From Catellatospora citrea (lineage in GTDB: Bacteria > Actinomycetota > Actinomycetes > Mycobacteriales > Micromonosporaceae), in NCBI RefSeq assembly GCF_003610235.1, contig NZ_RAPR01000001.1, positions 5,766,001-5,830,000 of the forward strand: a stretch of 64,000 nucleotides of DNA, given 5' to 3'. The notes below the pieces were generated by a model. The model was not told the origin of the DNA and did no database searches. It saw only the letters and a program-made list of their open reading frames with translations. Below, piece after piece: positions 1-7,636 of the stretch (its first letter is position 1; each line of letters begins with the position of its first letter). Made by a program: the position numbers and the translations under genes.

Positions 1-147
1 GCGGACGAAGTGGAACTTGGACACACCCGCCACCCGGGCCAGCCGGTCCAGGTCGAGCGCCTCGGCGTAGTGGCGGTCGATGTGATCGCGCGCCCGCCGC
101 AGGTGGGGCAGCAGGTCCACCGCCACCGGCCGGGACACCCTCGCCAT
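1..147 (-). CDS. AraC-family regulator, N-terminal fragment
   Basis: The gene starts with ATG at 147 and runs off the left edge, so only 49 residues are visible. The reading contains ARDHIDRHYAEALDLDRLAR followed by VAGVSKFHFVR, which is the first helix-turn-helix of an AraC/XylS DNA-binding domain, placed right at the N-terminus as in short AraC regulators whose HTH comes first. A VOC-family protein lies just downstream of the ArsR gene to the right, on the same strand, but the gap and the reading order (VOC is upstream of this gene in transcription) leave a functional link open. Seen: the HTH motif. Inferred: transcription regulator of unknown ligand. Confidence 0.75.
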   Translation of the reverse strand, partial: MARVSRPVAVDLLPHLRRARDHIDRHYAEALDLDRLARVAGVSKFHFVR

Positions 148-227
148 GCGTCCGAGCCTAGGCCCGCCCACCGACGAATCCGACCGGGCCACCGAGCCTG
201 GCCGGGCACAGGGCCCGGCCTGCGCTC

Positions 228-587
228 TCAGGCTGCGGCGTCGTACGCGTGCAGGCCGATCAGCAGCCCCGCCGGGTCCGTGATGTAGCAGCCCTGGCCG
301 ACCCCGGTGATGGTGAACGGCTCGACCACGACGGTCCCGCCGTGGAGACGCACCCGCTCGATCGCCGCCGCCATCTCCTCGACCCGGATCACCGGAACCG
401 CCCGGGGCTGCCCGTCACGCGACGGCATGATGCCGGTGTCGACACCGGCGGCGTCGCCGTGCGCCGCGACCAGGTAGTCCGGGGCGGCGAACGGCTGCGG
501 CCGCCAGCCGAACGCGGCCGACAGGAACGACGACGTCGCATCGAGGTCCGGACTGTTGAGCTCGACGTAGCTGATGGGCTGGATCAT
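228..587 (-). CDS. VOC-family (glyoxalase/bleomycin-resistance fold) protein
   Basis: A 119-residue single-domain protein. The N-terminus (ISYVELNSPDLDATSSFLSA, then FGW) and the C-terminal ITDPAGLLIGLH strand are typical of one vicinal-oxygen-chelate module of the glyoxalase/dioxygenase superfamily; such proteins act as dimers in the cytoplasm. The start ATG overlaps the stop of the upstream ArsR gene as ATGA, so the two are translationally coupled and co-transcribed. ArsR plus VOC pairs are common in actinobacteria, where the regulator controls its partner. Substrate cannot be told from the sequence. Confidence 0.85.
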   Translation of the reverse strand: MIQPISYVELNSPDLDATSSFLSAAFGWRPQPFAAPDYLVAAHGDAAGVDTGIMPSRDGQPRAVPVIRVEEMAAAIERVRLHGGTVVVEPFTITGVGQGCYITDPAGLLIGLHAYDAAA

Positions 588-910
588 GGTTTCTCCTTGT
601 CGGGCGCTGCCGGCAGGCGCAGCTCGGGTGCGGTGCGGGCGATCTGCGCGATGCGGTGCGCCCAGTTCTCGACCGCGGCCAGGGCCCCGGTGTCGAGCTG
701 ATGCCAGCGGTGCCGGCCGATCAGCGTGGTGCGCAGCAAACCCGCCTCCTGCAGCACCTTGATGTGCTGCGAGACGGCGGGACGGCTCATCGGCACCAGC
801 TCGGCGAGCTGACCCGTCGTCGCGGGGCCGTGGGCGAGCCGCTGCACGATCGCCCGCCGGGTGCCGTCGGCGACCGCGTTGAGGATCTCGTCGAGCCCGG
901 CCACCACCAC
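584..910 (-). CDS. ArsR-family winged-helix repressor
   Basis: The core reads LDEILNAVADGTRRAIVQRL, then an HTH with PMSRPAVSQHIKVLQEAGLL and the wing RHRWHQL: a standard ArsR/SmtB winged helix of about 100 residues. No cysteine metal site is visible, so it is probably not a metal sensor. The GTG at 910 puts the start just before the conserved DEILNAV; an ATG at 955 would add 15 Arg-rich residues and cannot be excluded. It is followed by the VOC gene with an ATGA overlap and AAGGAG as the ribosome site for that gene. A perfect palindrome about 100 bp upstream is its likely operator. Confidence 0.85.
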   Translation of the reverse strand: MVVAGLDEILNAVADGTRRAIVQRLAHGPATTGQLAELVPMSRPAVSQHIKVLQEAGLLRTTLIGRHRWHQLDTGALAAVENWAHRIAQIARTAPELRLPAAPDKEKP

Positions 911-980
911 CCCCGCGCCGCGGCAGGCCCGCCGCCGTTCCCTGCGCGACCGCATGATGCCGTGCCGTCTCCGGCTTGGT

Positions 981-1023
981 CGCGGCAGATCTGCTGCCGC
1001 GAATCGCGTAAGCTGTAGCTTAC
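981..1023. promoter_or_regulatory. Operator-like palindromes upstream of the ArsR-VOC operon
   Basis: Positions 1008-1023 read GTAAGCT-GT-AGCTTAC, a perfect inverted repeat with 7-bp arms and a 2-bp centre, the usual form of ArsR-family operators. A second inverted repeat, CGCGGCAG (981-988) and CTGCCGCG (994-1001), lies between it and the ArsR start. The spot is between the divergent ArsR and GNAT genes, so binding could affect both. Seen: the repeats. Inferred: autoregulation by the ArsR protein. Confidence 0.55.
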
Positions 1024-1099
1024 CTATCGGGTGACCGGTGCGCCAATCCACCCGCTCGGGTGTGCTGCGGCTGCCTGGCAGAGGTGGCAGACTCGCGCG

Positions 1100-1666
1100 A
1101 TGACCGACGGACTGGTGATCCCCGAACTCGACGCGGGACCGTTCCTGCTGCGCCCGTTCCGGGCCGGCGACCTGCCGCTGCTCGCGGAGGCCGCCGCGGA
1201 TCCGTACATCCCGGTGATCAGCTCGGTGCCGGTGCCGTACAGCGAGGCCGACGGGCTGGCGTTCGTGCAGCGCCAGCACGACCGGGCGCGGGAGGGCGTC
1301 GGATACTCCCTGGCGATCGTCGACCGCGCCGAGGACCGGGCAGTCGGCCAGATCGGCCTGTGGGTCACCGAACTGGCCGAGGGCCGGGCCGCGACCGGCT
1401 ACTGGATCGCGCCCTCCGGCCGCGGACGCGGCGCGGCCGGGCACGCGCTGGCGGCGGTGGCCCGCTTCGCGCTGACCGATCTCGCGATTCCGCGGGTGCA
1501 TCTGCACGTCGAGCCGTGGAACACCGCGTCGGTGCGCACCGCCGAGCGCGCCGGGTTCCGGCGCGAGGGCCTGCTGCGCAGTTGGATGGAGCTGGGCGGG
1601 ACACGCCGCGACATGCTGCTGTTCGCCCGCCTGGCCGCCGACGAGCCCAGCCCGGCCGCGCCCTGA
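1100..1666 (+). CDS. GNAT acetyltransferase, RimJ/RimL type
   Basis: 188 residues. The pattern LLRPFRAGDLPLLAEAA near the N-terminus, GYWIAPSGRGRG (acetyl-CoA pyrophosphate loop) in the middle, and VRTAERAGFRREG near the end is that of the RimJ/RimL branch (Acetyltransf_3), which acetylates N-terminal amino groups of ribosomal proteins or small molecules. The ATG at 1100 is chosen because a -10-like CAGACT ends 6 nt before it (leaderless pattern) and because the conserved fold begins there; an upstream ATG at 1031 adds sequence unlike the family. Divergent from the ArsR gene. Substrate unknown. Confidence 0.85.
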   Translation: MTDGLVIPELDAGPFLLRPFRAGDLPLLAEAAADPYIPVISSVPVPYSEADGLAFVQRQHDRAREGVGYSLAIVDRAEDRAVGQIGLWVTELAEGRAATGYWIAPSGRGRGAAGHALAAVARFALTDLAIPRVHLHVEPWNTASVRTAERAGFRREGLLRSWMELGGTRRDMLLFARLAADEPSPAAP

Positions 1667-1767
1667 CCACCGGGCCTTGGTCGACCCTGGTCCGTCGCCC
1701 GCGCGCTGATTCTGACTTCATGGCAGGCGGTGCACTGGGGCGCTTGCCCAGCGGAGCGCCGCGCGGC

Positions 1768-2271
1768 TCAGCCGTTCAGCGCGTCGAGCAGCAGGTCGCG
1801 GGCGGCAGCGTCGAAGGCGACCAGGCGTACGCGGTGCACCCGGGTGGGGGTGGACCGGATGGTCGCGACCGCGATGCGGGCGGCGCGCTCGGGCGGGAAG
1901 CCGTAGACACCGGTGGCGATCGCCGGGAAGGCAACCTCGGCCGCGCCGAGCTCGTCGGCCACCTCCAGGCAGCGGCGGTAGCAGGAGGCGAGAGTGTCGT
2001 CCTCGCCGTACGTCCCGCCCTCCCAGACCGGGCCGACCGTGTGGATGACGTGGCGCACCGGCGGGTCCAGGTCGAACGCCGGGGTCGCCTTGGCGTCGCC
2101 GGGGTCGCACGGCGCGATCGCCCCGCCGGCCCGCGCCAGTTCCGGGCCGGCCGCGCGATGGATGGCCCCGTCCACTCCGCCGCCGCCCAGCAGCGATTCG
2201 TTGGCCGCGGTCACGATGGCGGCGACATCCTCGGCGGTGATGTCGCCGAGCACGACCTCGATGACGGTCAT
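1768..2271 (-). CDS. Macrodomain protein, O-acetyl-ADP-ribose deacetylase type
   Basis: 167 residues forming one macrodomain. The stretches VLGDITAEDVAAIVTAANES, LLGGGGVDGAIHRAAG and IATGVYGFPPERAARIA are the ADP-ribose-binding loops of the MacroD/YmdB group, which hydrolyses O-acetyl-ADP-ribose and removes mono-ADP-ribose from acidic residues. The start at 2271 has a CATCAT hexamer ending 7 nt upstream, again a leaderless pattern. It is divergent from a DUF5522 gene with only 58 bp between them. A second ADP-ribose enzyme (ADP-ribosylglycohydrolase) is found at 35-36 kb. Confidence 0.92.
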   Translation of the reverse strand: MTVIEVVLGDITAEDVAAIVTAANESLLGGGGVDGAIHRAAGPELARAGGAIAPCDPGDAKATPAFDLDPPVRHVIHTVGPVWEGGTYGEDDTLASCYRRCLEVADELGAAEVAFPAIATGVYGFPPERAARIAVATIRSTPTRVHRVRLVAFDAAARDLLLDALNG

Positions 2272-2329
2272 GGTGTCGATGATGTCACCAAGCGTCGATG
2301 CGCCGCGCCCCGCACGATATCGTCGCCGG
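2272..2329. promoter_or_regulatory. Compact divergent promoter region
   Basis: Only 58 bp separate the macrodomain start (minus) from the DUF5522 start (plus). On the plus strand TATCGT (2318-2323) ends 6 nt before the ATG; on the minus strand CATCAT (2284-2279) ends 7 nt before the ATG. Both genes thus look leaderless, and their -35 regions must overlap, so RNA polymerase probably serves one at a time. Inference from spacing only. Confidence 0.45.
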
Positions 2330-2575
2330 ATGGTCGAACCCCGGCAGCGATGGCCGCTGGCACCGCGTGAGCTGGACGAACCGCATCCGTCGCGGCTGCG
2401 CGAGGACCATCCGGGCCGTGCCGAAATCCTGGCCCGGCATGCCGAGGCGCTGCGCGACGGCACCCCTGGCTACCTCGACCCGTCCTCCGGCCTGTTCGTG
2501 CTGAGCGCCGGGTTCCTCGCCAAGCGCGGGTTCTGCTGCACCCGGGGCTGCCGCCACTGCCCGTACGTGACCTGA
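2330..2575 (+). CDS. DUF5522-like small Cys-rich protein
   Basis: 81 residues ending in AKRGFCCTRGCRHCPY. This C-terminal R-G-x-C-C-x-x-G-C-R-H-C-P-Y signature after a GYLDPSSGLFVLSA stretch is the hallmark of the small DUF5522 family, widespread in actinobacteria and also in eukaryotes; the four cysteines suggest a bound metal or cluster. Function is unknown. Start chosen at ATG 2330 from a -10-like TATCGT 6 nt upstream. Divergent from the macrodomain gene. Confidence 0.8.
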   Translation: MVEPRQRWPLAPRELDEPHPSRLREDHPGRAEILARHAEALRDGTPGYLDPSSGLFVLSAGFLAKRGFCCTRGCRHCPYVT

Positions 2576-2617
2576 TCGGGCAGGCGCGGTCGGCTCGTCT
2601 CGGCTAGCCTGCGGGTC

Positions 2618-3097
2618 GTGATCGAGACGCGGCGAGCGGTGGCGGGGGACGCGGCGGAGCTGGTCAGGCTGCGGGCGGTGATGCTCGGCGCGATGGCGGG
2701 GCAGCCGGTCGAGCCGGGGCCGTGGCAGCAGGAGGCGCTGGCGATGCTGCGGGCGCGGCTGGCGGAGCCGGCGCCGACGACGGTGGCGTACGTGGTGGAC
2801 GCGCCGGACGGGGTCGGCCTGGCCGCGTGTGCGGTGGGCGCCGTCGACCTGCGGTTGGGCGGGCCGGCGAACCCGTCGGGGCGGACCGGGTACGTGTACA
2901 ACGTGGTGACGGACGCGGCGTACCGCCGCCGGGGTTTCTCGCGGGCCTGCATGAGCGCGTTGCTGGACTGGTTCGCCGACTGCGGGGTGTCGACGGTCGA
3001 TCTGCGGGCGACGGCCGACGGCGAGCCGCTCTACCGGGAACTGGGCTTCGCGCCGGTCTCGCACACCTCGCTGCGGTGGGTCGCCGGGCGGCGGTGA
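2618..3097 (+). CDS. GNAT acetyltransferase
   Basis: 159 residues starting with GTG. The signature VYNVVTDAAYRRRGFSRACM is the acetyl-CoA-binding R-x-x-G-x-S/A loop, and LYRELGFAPVSHTSLRW is the usual C-terminal strand of this group. TAGCCT ends 7 nt upstream of the GTG with no Shine-Dalgarno sequence, consistent with a leaderless mRNA. Substrate is unknown. Followed by a short hairpin and a larger one in the convergent gap. Confidence 0.85.
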   Translation: MIETRRAVAGDAAELVRLRAVMLGAMAGQPVEPGPWQQEALAMLRARLAEPAPTTVAYVVDAPDGVGLAACAVGAVDLRLGGPANPSGRTGYVYNVVTDAAYRRRGFSRACMSALLDWFADCGVSTVDLRATADGEPLYRELGFAPVSHTSLRWVAGRR

Positions 3098-3109
3098 CCC
3101 CGTCCGAAG

Positions 3110-3133
3110 CCCGTCCGCACATGGTCGGACGGG
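3110..3133 (+). terminator. Hairpin after GNAT gene
   Basis: CCCGTCCG (3110-3117) and CGGACGGG (3126-3133) form an 8-bp stem with an 8-nt loop, 13 bp after the stop at 3097. There is no T-run, as is usual for high-GC actinomycete terminators. Confidence 0.5.
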
Positions 3134-3253
3134 GGACGCGCCGGTAATCGCCGGGTGTGATGATGGCGCCAGATCTCAGCCGCGCCGCGCCCGGGTCCCA
3201 CGAGGTCCCCGGACGTGGCGCAACCACGCTGGGCACGACCTTCAGGCGTCAGG

Positions 3254-3287
3254 CGGGACCTGTCTCTGCATGGTGAGACAGGTCCCG
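3254..3287. terminator. Strong perfect hairpin between convergent genes
   Basis: CGGGACCTGTCTC (3254-3266) and GAGACAGGTCCCG (3275-3287) are a perfect 13-bp inverted repeat with an 8-nt loop. It lies in the 243-bp convergent gap that also holds a copy of repeat family 1. It could end transcription from both sides. It is not related in sequence to the other palindromes of the window. Confidence 0.45.
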
Positions 3288-3320
3288 GACTGTATACGCC
3301 CAGGTCCCGCAGGGTCAGCC

Positions 3321-3374
3321 GTTAAGAAGGCGCCCTTCCTCTACGCGGAGCGATAAGAAGGTGCCCTTCCTTTC
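3321..3374. repeat. Palindromic intergenic repeat family 1, copy 1
   Basis: Begins GTTAAGAAGG and ends AAGGTGCCCTTCCTTT; the two halves are imperfect 18-bp palindromes (AAGAAGG...CCTTCCTT) joined by a TACGCGGAGCG linker. Near-identical copies lie at 7501-7552 (inverted) and 39681-39734. All three sit between convergent genes. This copy supplies the stop codon and last residues of the minus-strand gene that ends at 3341, so it overlaps coding sequence. Confidence 0.85.
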
Positions 3375-4096
3375 CTCAGGGTGTGGGGTTGGAGGTCGAG
3401 GCGGCCGGTGAGGGTGGCGGTGGCGCGGAGGGGGGCACCGGGGCTGGGGCTGGTGGGCAGGGTCGAGGCGGGGGCTGCCACGTCGATGTCGATGTGGGGG
3501 TGCACGCGTAGGCGCAGCCAGTGGAACGGCTCGCCGGTGAGGGTGTTGGTGCGCAGCTCGGCCAGGCGGACCGTGCCCCGCAGGCGGGCTCGGGCGGTGG
3601 GTGTCCAGCCGGGTGCGGCCAGTCCGGGACGGACCAGGTCGTCGCAGATCAGGCCGCAGGTCGCGGTCGGGGCGGCGTCGTCACCGGGCGGCAGCTCGAC
3701 GGTCTCGGCCAGGGCGGACAGGGTGACCTGGCCGCGGGCCAGCCCTCCGCCGGCGACGTGCAGTGCGGTGTGGTCCTCCAGGTGCACGGCCACCGGGCAG
3801 ACGAGGCCGCCGTCGGTCTCGTCGAGCAGGTCCATGACCGCGGTGCGGTCGTCGATGAGCCGGATGTTCGCGCAGGCCACGGCCACCGCGCCGCCGGCCA
3901 GCGAGGGCTGCATGTGGTGGATGCGGCCCCAGCGGGCCCGCGCGATCACCCGGGCGCCGGAGGCGTCGGTCCATACGTGGTCGCAGAAACGGCGGGACAG
4001 GGTCACCGCGACGCCCGCGGCGACGACCGACATCGTGAACTGCCGCAGGTCTTCCCGGGCGAGGTCGACGCCTATCGAAGCGAAAAGGCCTGTCAC
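3341..4096 (-). CDS. Hypothetical protein of about 250 residues
   Basis: I do not recognise a family. The GTG at 4096 is chosen because GGGGAGG lies 5-11 nt upstream; longer readings run into the promoter region of the divergent gene. The protein has a two-part look: an N-terminal half with RRFCDHVWTDASGARVIARA and two later beta-rich segments (VCPVAVHLEDHTALHVAGG; FHWLRLRVHPHIDIDV), with no signal peptide or membrane segment. The last dozen codons lie inside repeat family 1, so the C-terminus (RKGRAPSYRSA) is repeat-derived. Divergent from a small gene at 4214. Confidence 0.6.
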   Translation of the reverse strand: MTGLFASIGVDLAREDLRQFTMSVVAAGVAVTLSRRFCDHVWTDASGARVIARARWGRIHHMQPSLAGGAVAVACANIRLIDDRTAVMDLLDETDGGLVCPVAVHLEDHTALHVAGGGLARGQVTLSALAETVELPPGDDAAPTATCGLICDDLVRPGLAAPGWTPTARARLRGTVRLAELRTNTLTGEPFHWLRLRVHPHIDIDVAAPASTLPTSPSPGAPLRATATLTGRLDLQPHTLRKGRAPSYRSA

Positions 4097-4213
4097 CTTG
4101 CCCTCCCCAGTGAGGCCGGTCGTTCTTCCAACGTACCTCGCAACCGAGGGCTGTCCCGTTAAACGCGCCACGGTACGGTGGGCACTCGGCGCACGCGGGA
4201 TACGGAGGCAGAG

Positions 4214-4453
4214 ATGTTCTGGTGGAGGAGGCGAAAGGCGGCCGCAGGCAAGTGGATTGTCGTGGTCAGCCGCGTTCGTCCGCTTGACCCGAATGGTGGT
4301 GGACGCGACGAGCTGCGCTGGCCGGAGCAGCGCGATGCCGAGCACACCGCCGATTCGCGTGACGCCGCCGACACCCTCGCCGGTCGGCTGACCGCCGAGG
4401 CCGGGGTGCAGCAGGGCCAGCGCCGGGTGAAGGTGCTCTTCACCGGCCACTGA
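4214..4453 (+). CDS. Small basic hypothetical protein
   Basis: 79 residues starting MFWWRRRKAAAGKWIVVVSR. GGAGG at 4204-4208 is well placed for the ATG at 4214, better than the in-frame ATG at 4178. The N-terminal WW-RRR patch followed by VVVSRVRPLD suggests a soluble or membrane-peripheral protein. No family recognised. Codon usage fits the neighbours. Confidence 0.55.
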   Translation: MFWWRRRKAAAGKWIVVVSRVRPLDPNGGGRDELRWPEQRDAEHTADSRDAADTLAGRLTAEAGVQQGQRRVKVLFTGH

Positions 4454-4535
4454 CCTGATCGGACACCCGTTCGCCGTCCGAAAGGGACGGAGCTGTCCGC
4501 ATCAGTGGCGAGGAGCGCCGGCCGGGCCGTCCTCG

Positions 4536-4766
4536 TCAGCCGACGGGGCGCAGCCGCCGCGGATCGGGATCGCGTTCGGGGAACCGCCGCAGGTATTCCA
4601 GTTCCAGCTCGCGGCTGCGCTGATCATGGTTGGCCAGCGCGCTGTCCGAACCGTGCACGAACGTGTCGTGCCGCGTGCGGTGCAGCGACGCCAGCTCGCG
4701 GGACAGCTCGTGGTTGCTCAGCGCGGCGGCCGGTATGCCGCTGCGGTCGGCCACGTCGGACCTCAT
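4536..4766 (-). CDS. DUF6158-like small protein
   Basis: 76 residues. The pattern GIPAAALSNHELSRELASLH, RTRHDTFVHGSDSALANH and ELEYLRRFPER is the highly conserved core of a small actinobacterial family that I believe is DUF6158. It is entirely helical with no membrane segment; function unknown. Two adjacent ATGs occur (4769, 4766); the second has GGAGG 6 nt upstream and is preferred. It is divergent from the CBS-BON gene. Confidence 0.7.
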   Translation of the reverse strand: MRSDVADRSGIPAAALSNHELSRELASLHRTRHDTFVHGSDSALANHDQRSRELELEYLRRFPERDPDPRRLRPVG

Positions 4767-4913
4767 CATGCACCTCCGGGTGGGTCAACCGGGCCGGACG
4801 GGCACGTCCGGCTCGGTACGATCACAGTGGGCACCTACCCACCGGCCGCGGTGGCTCACCTCCAGTCTGGCCTGCGCGGGTGGGTCACACCGGCCGAACG
4901 AGGGGGTACGTCG

Positions 4914-5651
4914 ATGACGGTGCGGACCGTGCGGGAGGTGATGTCCGCACCGGTGATCAGTGTGGGCACCGCGACGCCGTACAAGGAGATCATCGACCGG
5001 CTCGCCGAGCACGGGATCAGCTCCGTGCCCGTGCTGGACCCCGGCGGTGTGGTGGTCGGCATCGTCTCCGAGGCCGACCTGCTGCACAAACTGGCCCTGT
5101 CCGGCGAGGAGCCGCAGCGGCACCTGTTCGAGCGCCGGCGGCGGGCCGTGGCGCGGGCCAAGGCCGAGGGCGACCAGGCCGAGGATCTGATGACCAGCCC
5201 GGTGATCACCGTCGCGCCGGACGCCTCCGTCGTTGCGGCCGCCCGGATCATGGAGGACGAGCACCTCAAGCGGCTGCCGGTGGTCGACGTCGAGGGCATG
5301 CTGGTCGGCATCGTGTCGCGGCGTGACCTGCTGCGCACGTACCGCCGCTCGGACGAGGCCATCCGGCACGACGTGGTGCACGACATCATCCAGGGCATGC
5401 TGTTCGTGCAGCCGCCCGAGATCGACGCGACCGTCGACGAGGGCGTGGTGACGCTGACCGGCGGCACCGGCCGGCGCAGCTCGGCCCAGATCGCCGAGCG
5501 CCTGGTGCGCGGCGTGCCGGGCGTGATCGACGTGGTCAACGCGCTGACCTTCGAGTACGACGACACCGACCGCCTCAACCGGCGCTACGAGTTCAACGCC
5601 GAGGTGGACGGACCCGAGCGTCCCCGCGACGGCACGCTGGGGATCGAGTAG
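4914..5651 (+). CDS. CBS-pair and BON domain protein
   Basis: 245 residues. Two CBS domains at about 7-60 (VREVMSAPVISVG ... GIVSEADLLHKL) and 90-145 (EDLMTSPVITVAPDASVVAA ... GIVSRRDLLRTY) form a Bateman module that binds adenine nucleotides. A BON domain follows at about 150-214 (GVVTLTGGTGRRSSAQIAER). CBS-CBS-BON proteins are common in actinobacteria, often in dormancy or stress regulons such as DosR in mycobacteria; that role here is inference. The ATG at 4914 starts the conserved VREVM motif; a GGGGG tract precedes it. A 61-residue gene follows after 26 bp and may be co-transcribed. Confidence 0.9.
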   Translation: MTVRTVREVMSAPVISVGTATPYKEIIDRLAEHGISSVPVLDPGGVVVGIVSEADLLHKLALSGEEPQRHLFERRRRAVARAKAEGDQAEDLMTSPVITVAPDASVVAAARIMEDEHLKRLPVVDVEGMLVGIVSRRDLLRTYRRSDEAIRHDVVHDIIQGMLFVQPPEIDATVDEGVVTLTGGTGRRSSAQIAERLVRGVPGVIDVVNALTFEYDDTDRLNRRYEFNAEVDGPERPRDGTLGIE

Positions 5652-5677
5652 GCAGGATCGAACGAGCGGGAGGCCCG

Positions 5678-5863
5678 ATGCCGATCCAACGGGAGATGCG
5701 CAGCAAGCTGCGATACCAGTCGAACCAGACCAAGGAGCAGCTGCTCGGCATGGCCAAGAAGCTGAACATCACCGGCCGCTGGCACATGACCAAGGTCGAA
5801 CTGGTGCGCGCCATCGAGAAGGCGAACAACCCGGCGCGCCGCAACCGCCGCGACGAGGGCTGA
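5678..5863 (+). CDS. Small Rho-N/SAP-like protein
   Basis: 61 residues, basic. The centre (TKEQLLGMAKKLNITGRWHM, then TKVELVRAI) resembles the helix-loop-helix of Rho-termination-factor N-terminal or SAP-like nucleic-acid-binding motifs, and the C-terminus is rich in arginine (PARRNRRDEG). A small nucleic-acid-associated protein is the best guess; only the motif is seen. It follows the CBS-BON gene by 26 bp with a GGGAGG ribosome site. Confidence 0.7.
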   Translation: MPIQREMRSKLRYQSNQTKEQLLGMAKKLNITGRWHMTKVELVRAIEKANNPARRNRRDEG

Positions 5864-5888
5864 CCAGGCACGGGCGTACCCTCGGTCG

Positions 5889-6449
5889 GTGCTGATCCCG
5901 CTGCTGCCCGGCGACATCGCTCCGGGCTCGCCCGTGCTGGCCGAGCTCGCGGAGCTCTACGCCGGCAACGCCGCCTTCCACCGCCTCAGCGGCGAGTTCG
6001 GCCCGGAACCGGAGTCGGTGAGCCCGACCGAGGTCGCCGGAGCGCTGACCGAGGAACTGGCGACGCCCGGCGTCGGGGTGTTCCTCGCCCGCGTCCCCGG
6101 GTCCGGCGTCCCGACCGGTCGGGACGAGGCGGATGCCGCCGGAGGTGACCCGGGCGCGCCGCTCGCCGGGGTGGTGGCGCTGCTGGAGGCGCACCCGGTC
6201 GACGGGTTCCCGTGGATCGGGCTGCTGATGGTCGACGCCCGGCGCACCGGTCGCGGGCTGGGCCGCGCGGTGGCCGAGGAGGTCCACGACCGGCTGCGCC
6301 GGGCGGGCCGGCCCGGGGTGCGGCTGGCCGTGCTGGCGAACAACCCGGCCGCGCTCGCGTTCTGGACCCGGCTCGGCTACACCGAGATCGACCGCCGCCC
6401 GGACCTCCAGGCCGGGCGCGACTGCATCGTGATGCACCGGGACCTGTGA
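5889..6449 (+). CDS. GNAT acetyltransferase
   Basis: 186 residues from a GTG. The C-terminal half carries IGLLMVDARRTGRGLGRAVA, the acetyl-CoA P-loop, and VLANNPAALAFWTRLGYTE, the beta5-alpha4 region of the fold. The N-terminal half is less conserved and has an Asp/Gly/Pro-rich insert around residue 75-95. TACCCT ends 6 nt before the start codon and no ribosome site is visible, so this looks leaderless. Substrate unknown. Confidence 0.85.
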   Translation: MLIPLLPGDIAPGSPVLAELAELYAGNAAFHRLSGEFGPEPESVSPTEVAGALTEELATPGVGVFLARVPGSGVPTGRDEADAAGGDPGAPLAGVVALLEAHPVDGFPWIGLLMVDARRTGRGLGRAVAEEVHDRLRRAGRPGVRLAVLANNPAALAFWTRLGYTEIDRRPDLQAGRDCIVMHRDL

Positions 6450-6508
6450 CGCGGCCGCCGTGGTGGCGCGCCGGGGGCGGCCGCCGCCGGTCGCCGTAGG
6501 CTGTCGAG

Positions 6509-7495
6509 GTGCAGCAGCGAATCCTCGGCCGGACAGGCCGGAACGTGAGCGTGGTCGGGCTCGGCGCATGGCAGCTCGGCGCGGACTGGGGCAGCGTCAG
6601 TGAGGACGACGCCCTGGCGGTGCTCGCGACCGCGGTCGACGCGGGCGTGAACTTCATCGACACCGCCGACGTGTACGGCGACGGCCGGAGCGAGACCCTG
6701 ATCGGCAGGTTCCTGCGCGAGCGCGGCCCCGGCCACGGGATCACCGTGGCCACCAAGATGGGCCGCCGGGTCGCCCAGGAACCCGCCAACTACTCGATGG
6801 ACAACTTCCGGGCCTGGAACGACCGGTCCCGGGCCAACCTGGGCGTGGACACGCTGGACCTGGTACAGCTGCACTGCCCGCCGACCGAGGTCTACTCCGA
6901 CGAGGCCGTCTACGACGCGCTGGACACGCTGGTGCAGGAGAAGCGCATCGCCGCGTACGGCGTCAGCGTGGAGACCTGCGACCAGGCGCTGACCGCGATC
7001 GCCCGGCCGAACGTGGCCTCCGTCCAGATCATCTTCAACGCGCTGCGGCTCAAGCCGCTGGAGCGGGTGCTGCCCGCCGCCGCGGCCGCCGGGGTGGGCA
7101 TCATCGCCCGGGTCCCGCTGGCCAGTGGCCTGCTGTCGGGGCGCTACGACGAGCACACCACGTTCTCGGCCGACGACCACCGCACCTACAACCGCCACGG
7201 CGAGGCGTTCGACGTCGGCGAGACGTTCTCCGGCGTCGACTTCGCCACCGGCCTGGCCGCGGTGCGCCGGCTGGCTCCGGTGGTGCCCGCCGGCGCGACC
7301 ATGGCCCAGTTCGCGCTGCGCTGGATCATCGACCAGCCCGGCGTCAGCGTGGTCATCCCCGGCGCCCGCAACCCGGAGCAGGCGCGCGCCAACGCCGCCG
7401 CCGCCGACCTGCCCGCCCTCCTGCCGGACCAGCTCCGCGTCGTCACCGAAACCTACGACGACCTGATCCGCCCCCAGATCCACCACCGCTGGTAG
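6509..7495 (+). CDS. Aldo/keto reductase
   Basis: 328 residues, a full-length NADPH-dependent TIM-barrel reductase. The start reads LGRTGRNVSVVGLGAWQLG; FIDTADVYGDGRSE holds the catalytic Asp and Tyr, VATKMGRR the Lys and LVQLHCPP the His; GVSVVIPGARNPEQ is the cofactor loop. It belongs to the group acting on small carbonyl compounds or sugars (YajO/PdxI-like). GTG start with TAGGCT ending 6 nt upstream: leaderless. It converges on the GH51 gene across a family 1 repeat. Confidence 0.92.
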   Translation: MQQRILGRTGRNVSVVGLGAWQLGADWGSVSEDDALAVLATAVDAGVNFIDTADVYGDGRSETLIGRFLRERGPGHGITVATKMGRRVAQEPANYSMDNFRAWNDRSRANLGVDTLDLVQLHCPPTEVYSDEAVYDALDTLVQEKRIAAYGVSVETCDQALTAIARPNVASVQIIFNALRLKPLERVLPAAAAAGVGIIARVPLASGLLSGRYDEHTTFSADDHRTYNRHGEAFDVGETFSGVDFATGLAAVRRLAPVVPAGATMAQFALRWIIDQPGVSVVIPGARNPEQARANAAAADLPALLPDQLRVVTETYDDLIRPQIHHRW

Positions 7496-7500
7496 AAGCA

Positions 7501-7552
7501 AAGGAAGGGCACCTTCTTATCGCTCCGCGTATAAGAAGGTGCCCTTCTTAAC
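7501..7552. repeat. Palindromic intergenic repeat family 1, copy 2 (inverted)
   Basis: Reads AAGGAAGGGCACCTTCTTAT, a CGCTCCGCGT centre, then AAGAAGGTGCCCTTCTTAAC; it is the reverse complement of copy 1 with a handful of changes. It begins 5 bp after the stop of the aldo/keto reductase and lies between this gene and the convergent GH51 gene. Two successive hairpins can form on either strand, suiting a bidirectional terminator. Confidence 0.85.
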
Positions 7553-7636
7553 CTCAGGTGGGCCGCTACCTGCGGCTATGGTGCGAGGGAGGTCGCGGGT
7601 GCGGGCCCGCACCCGCGTGGCGGTGCCGGCGCGGCG

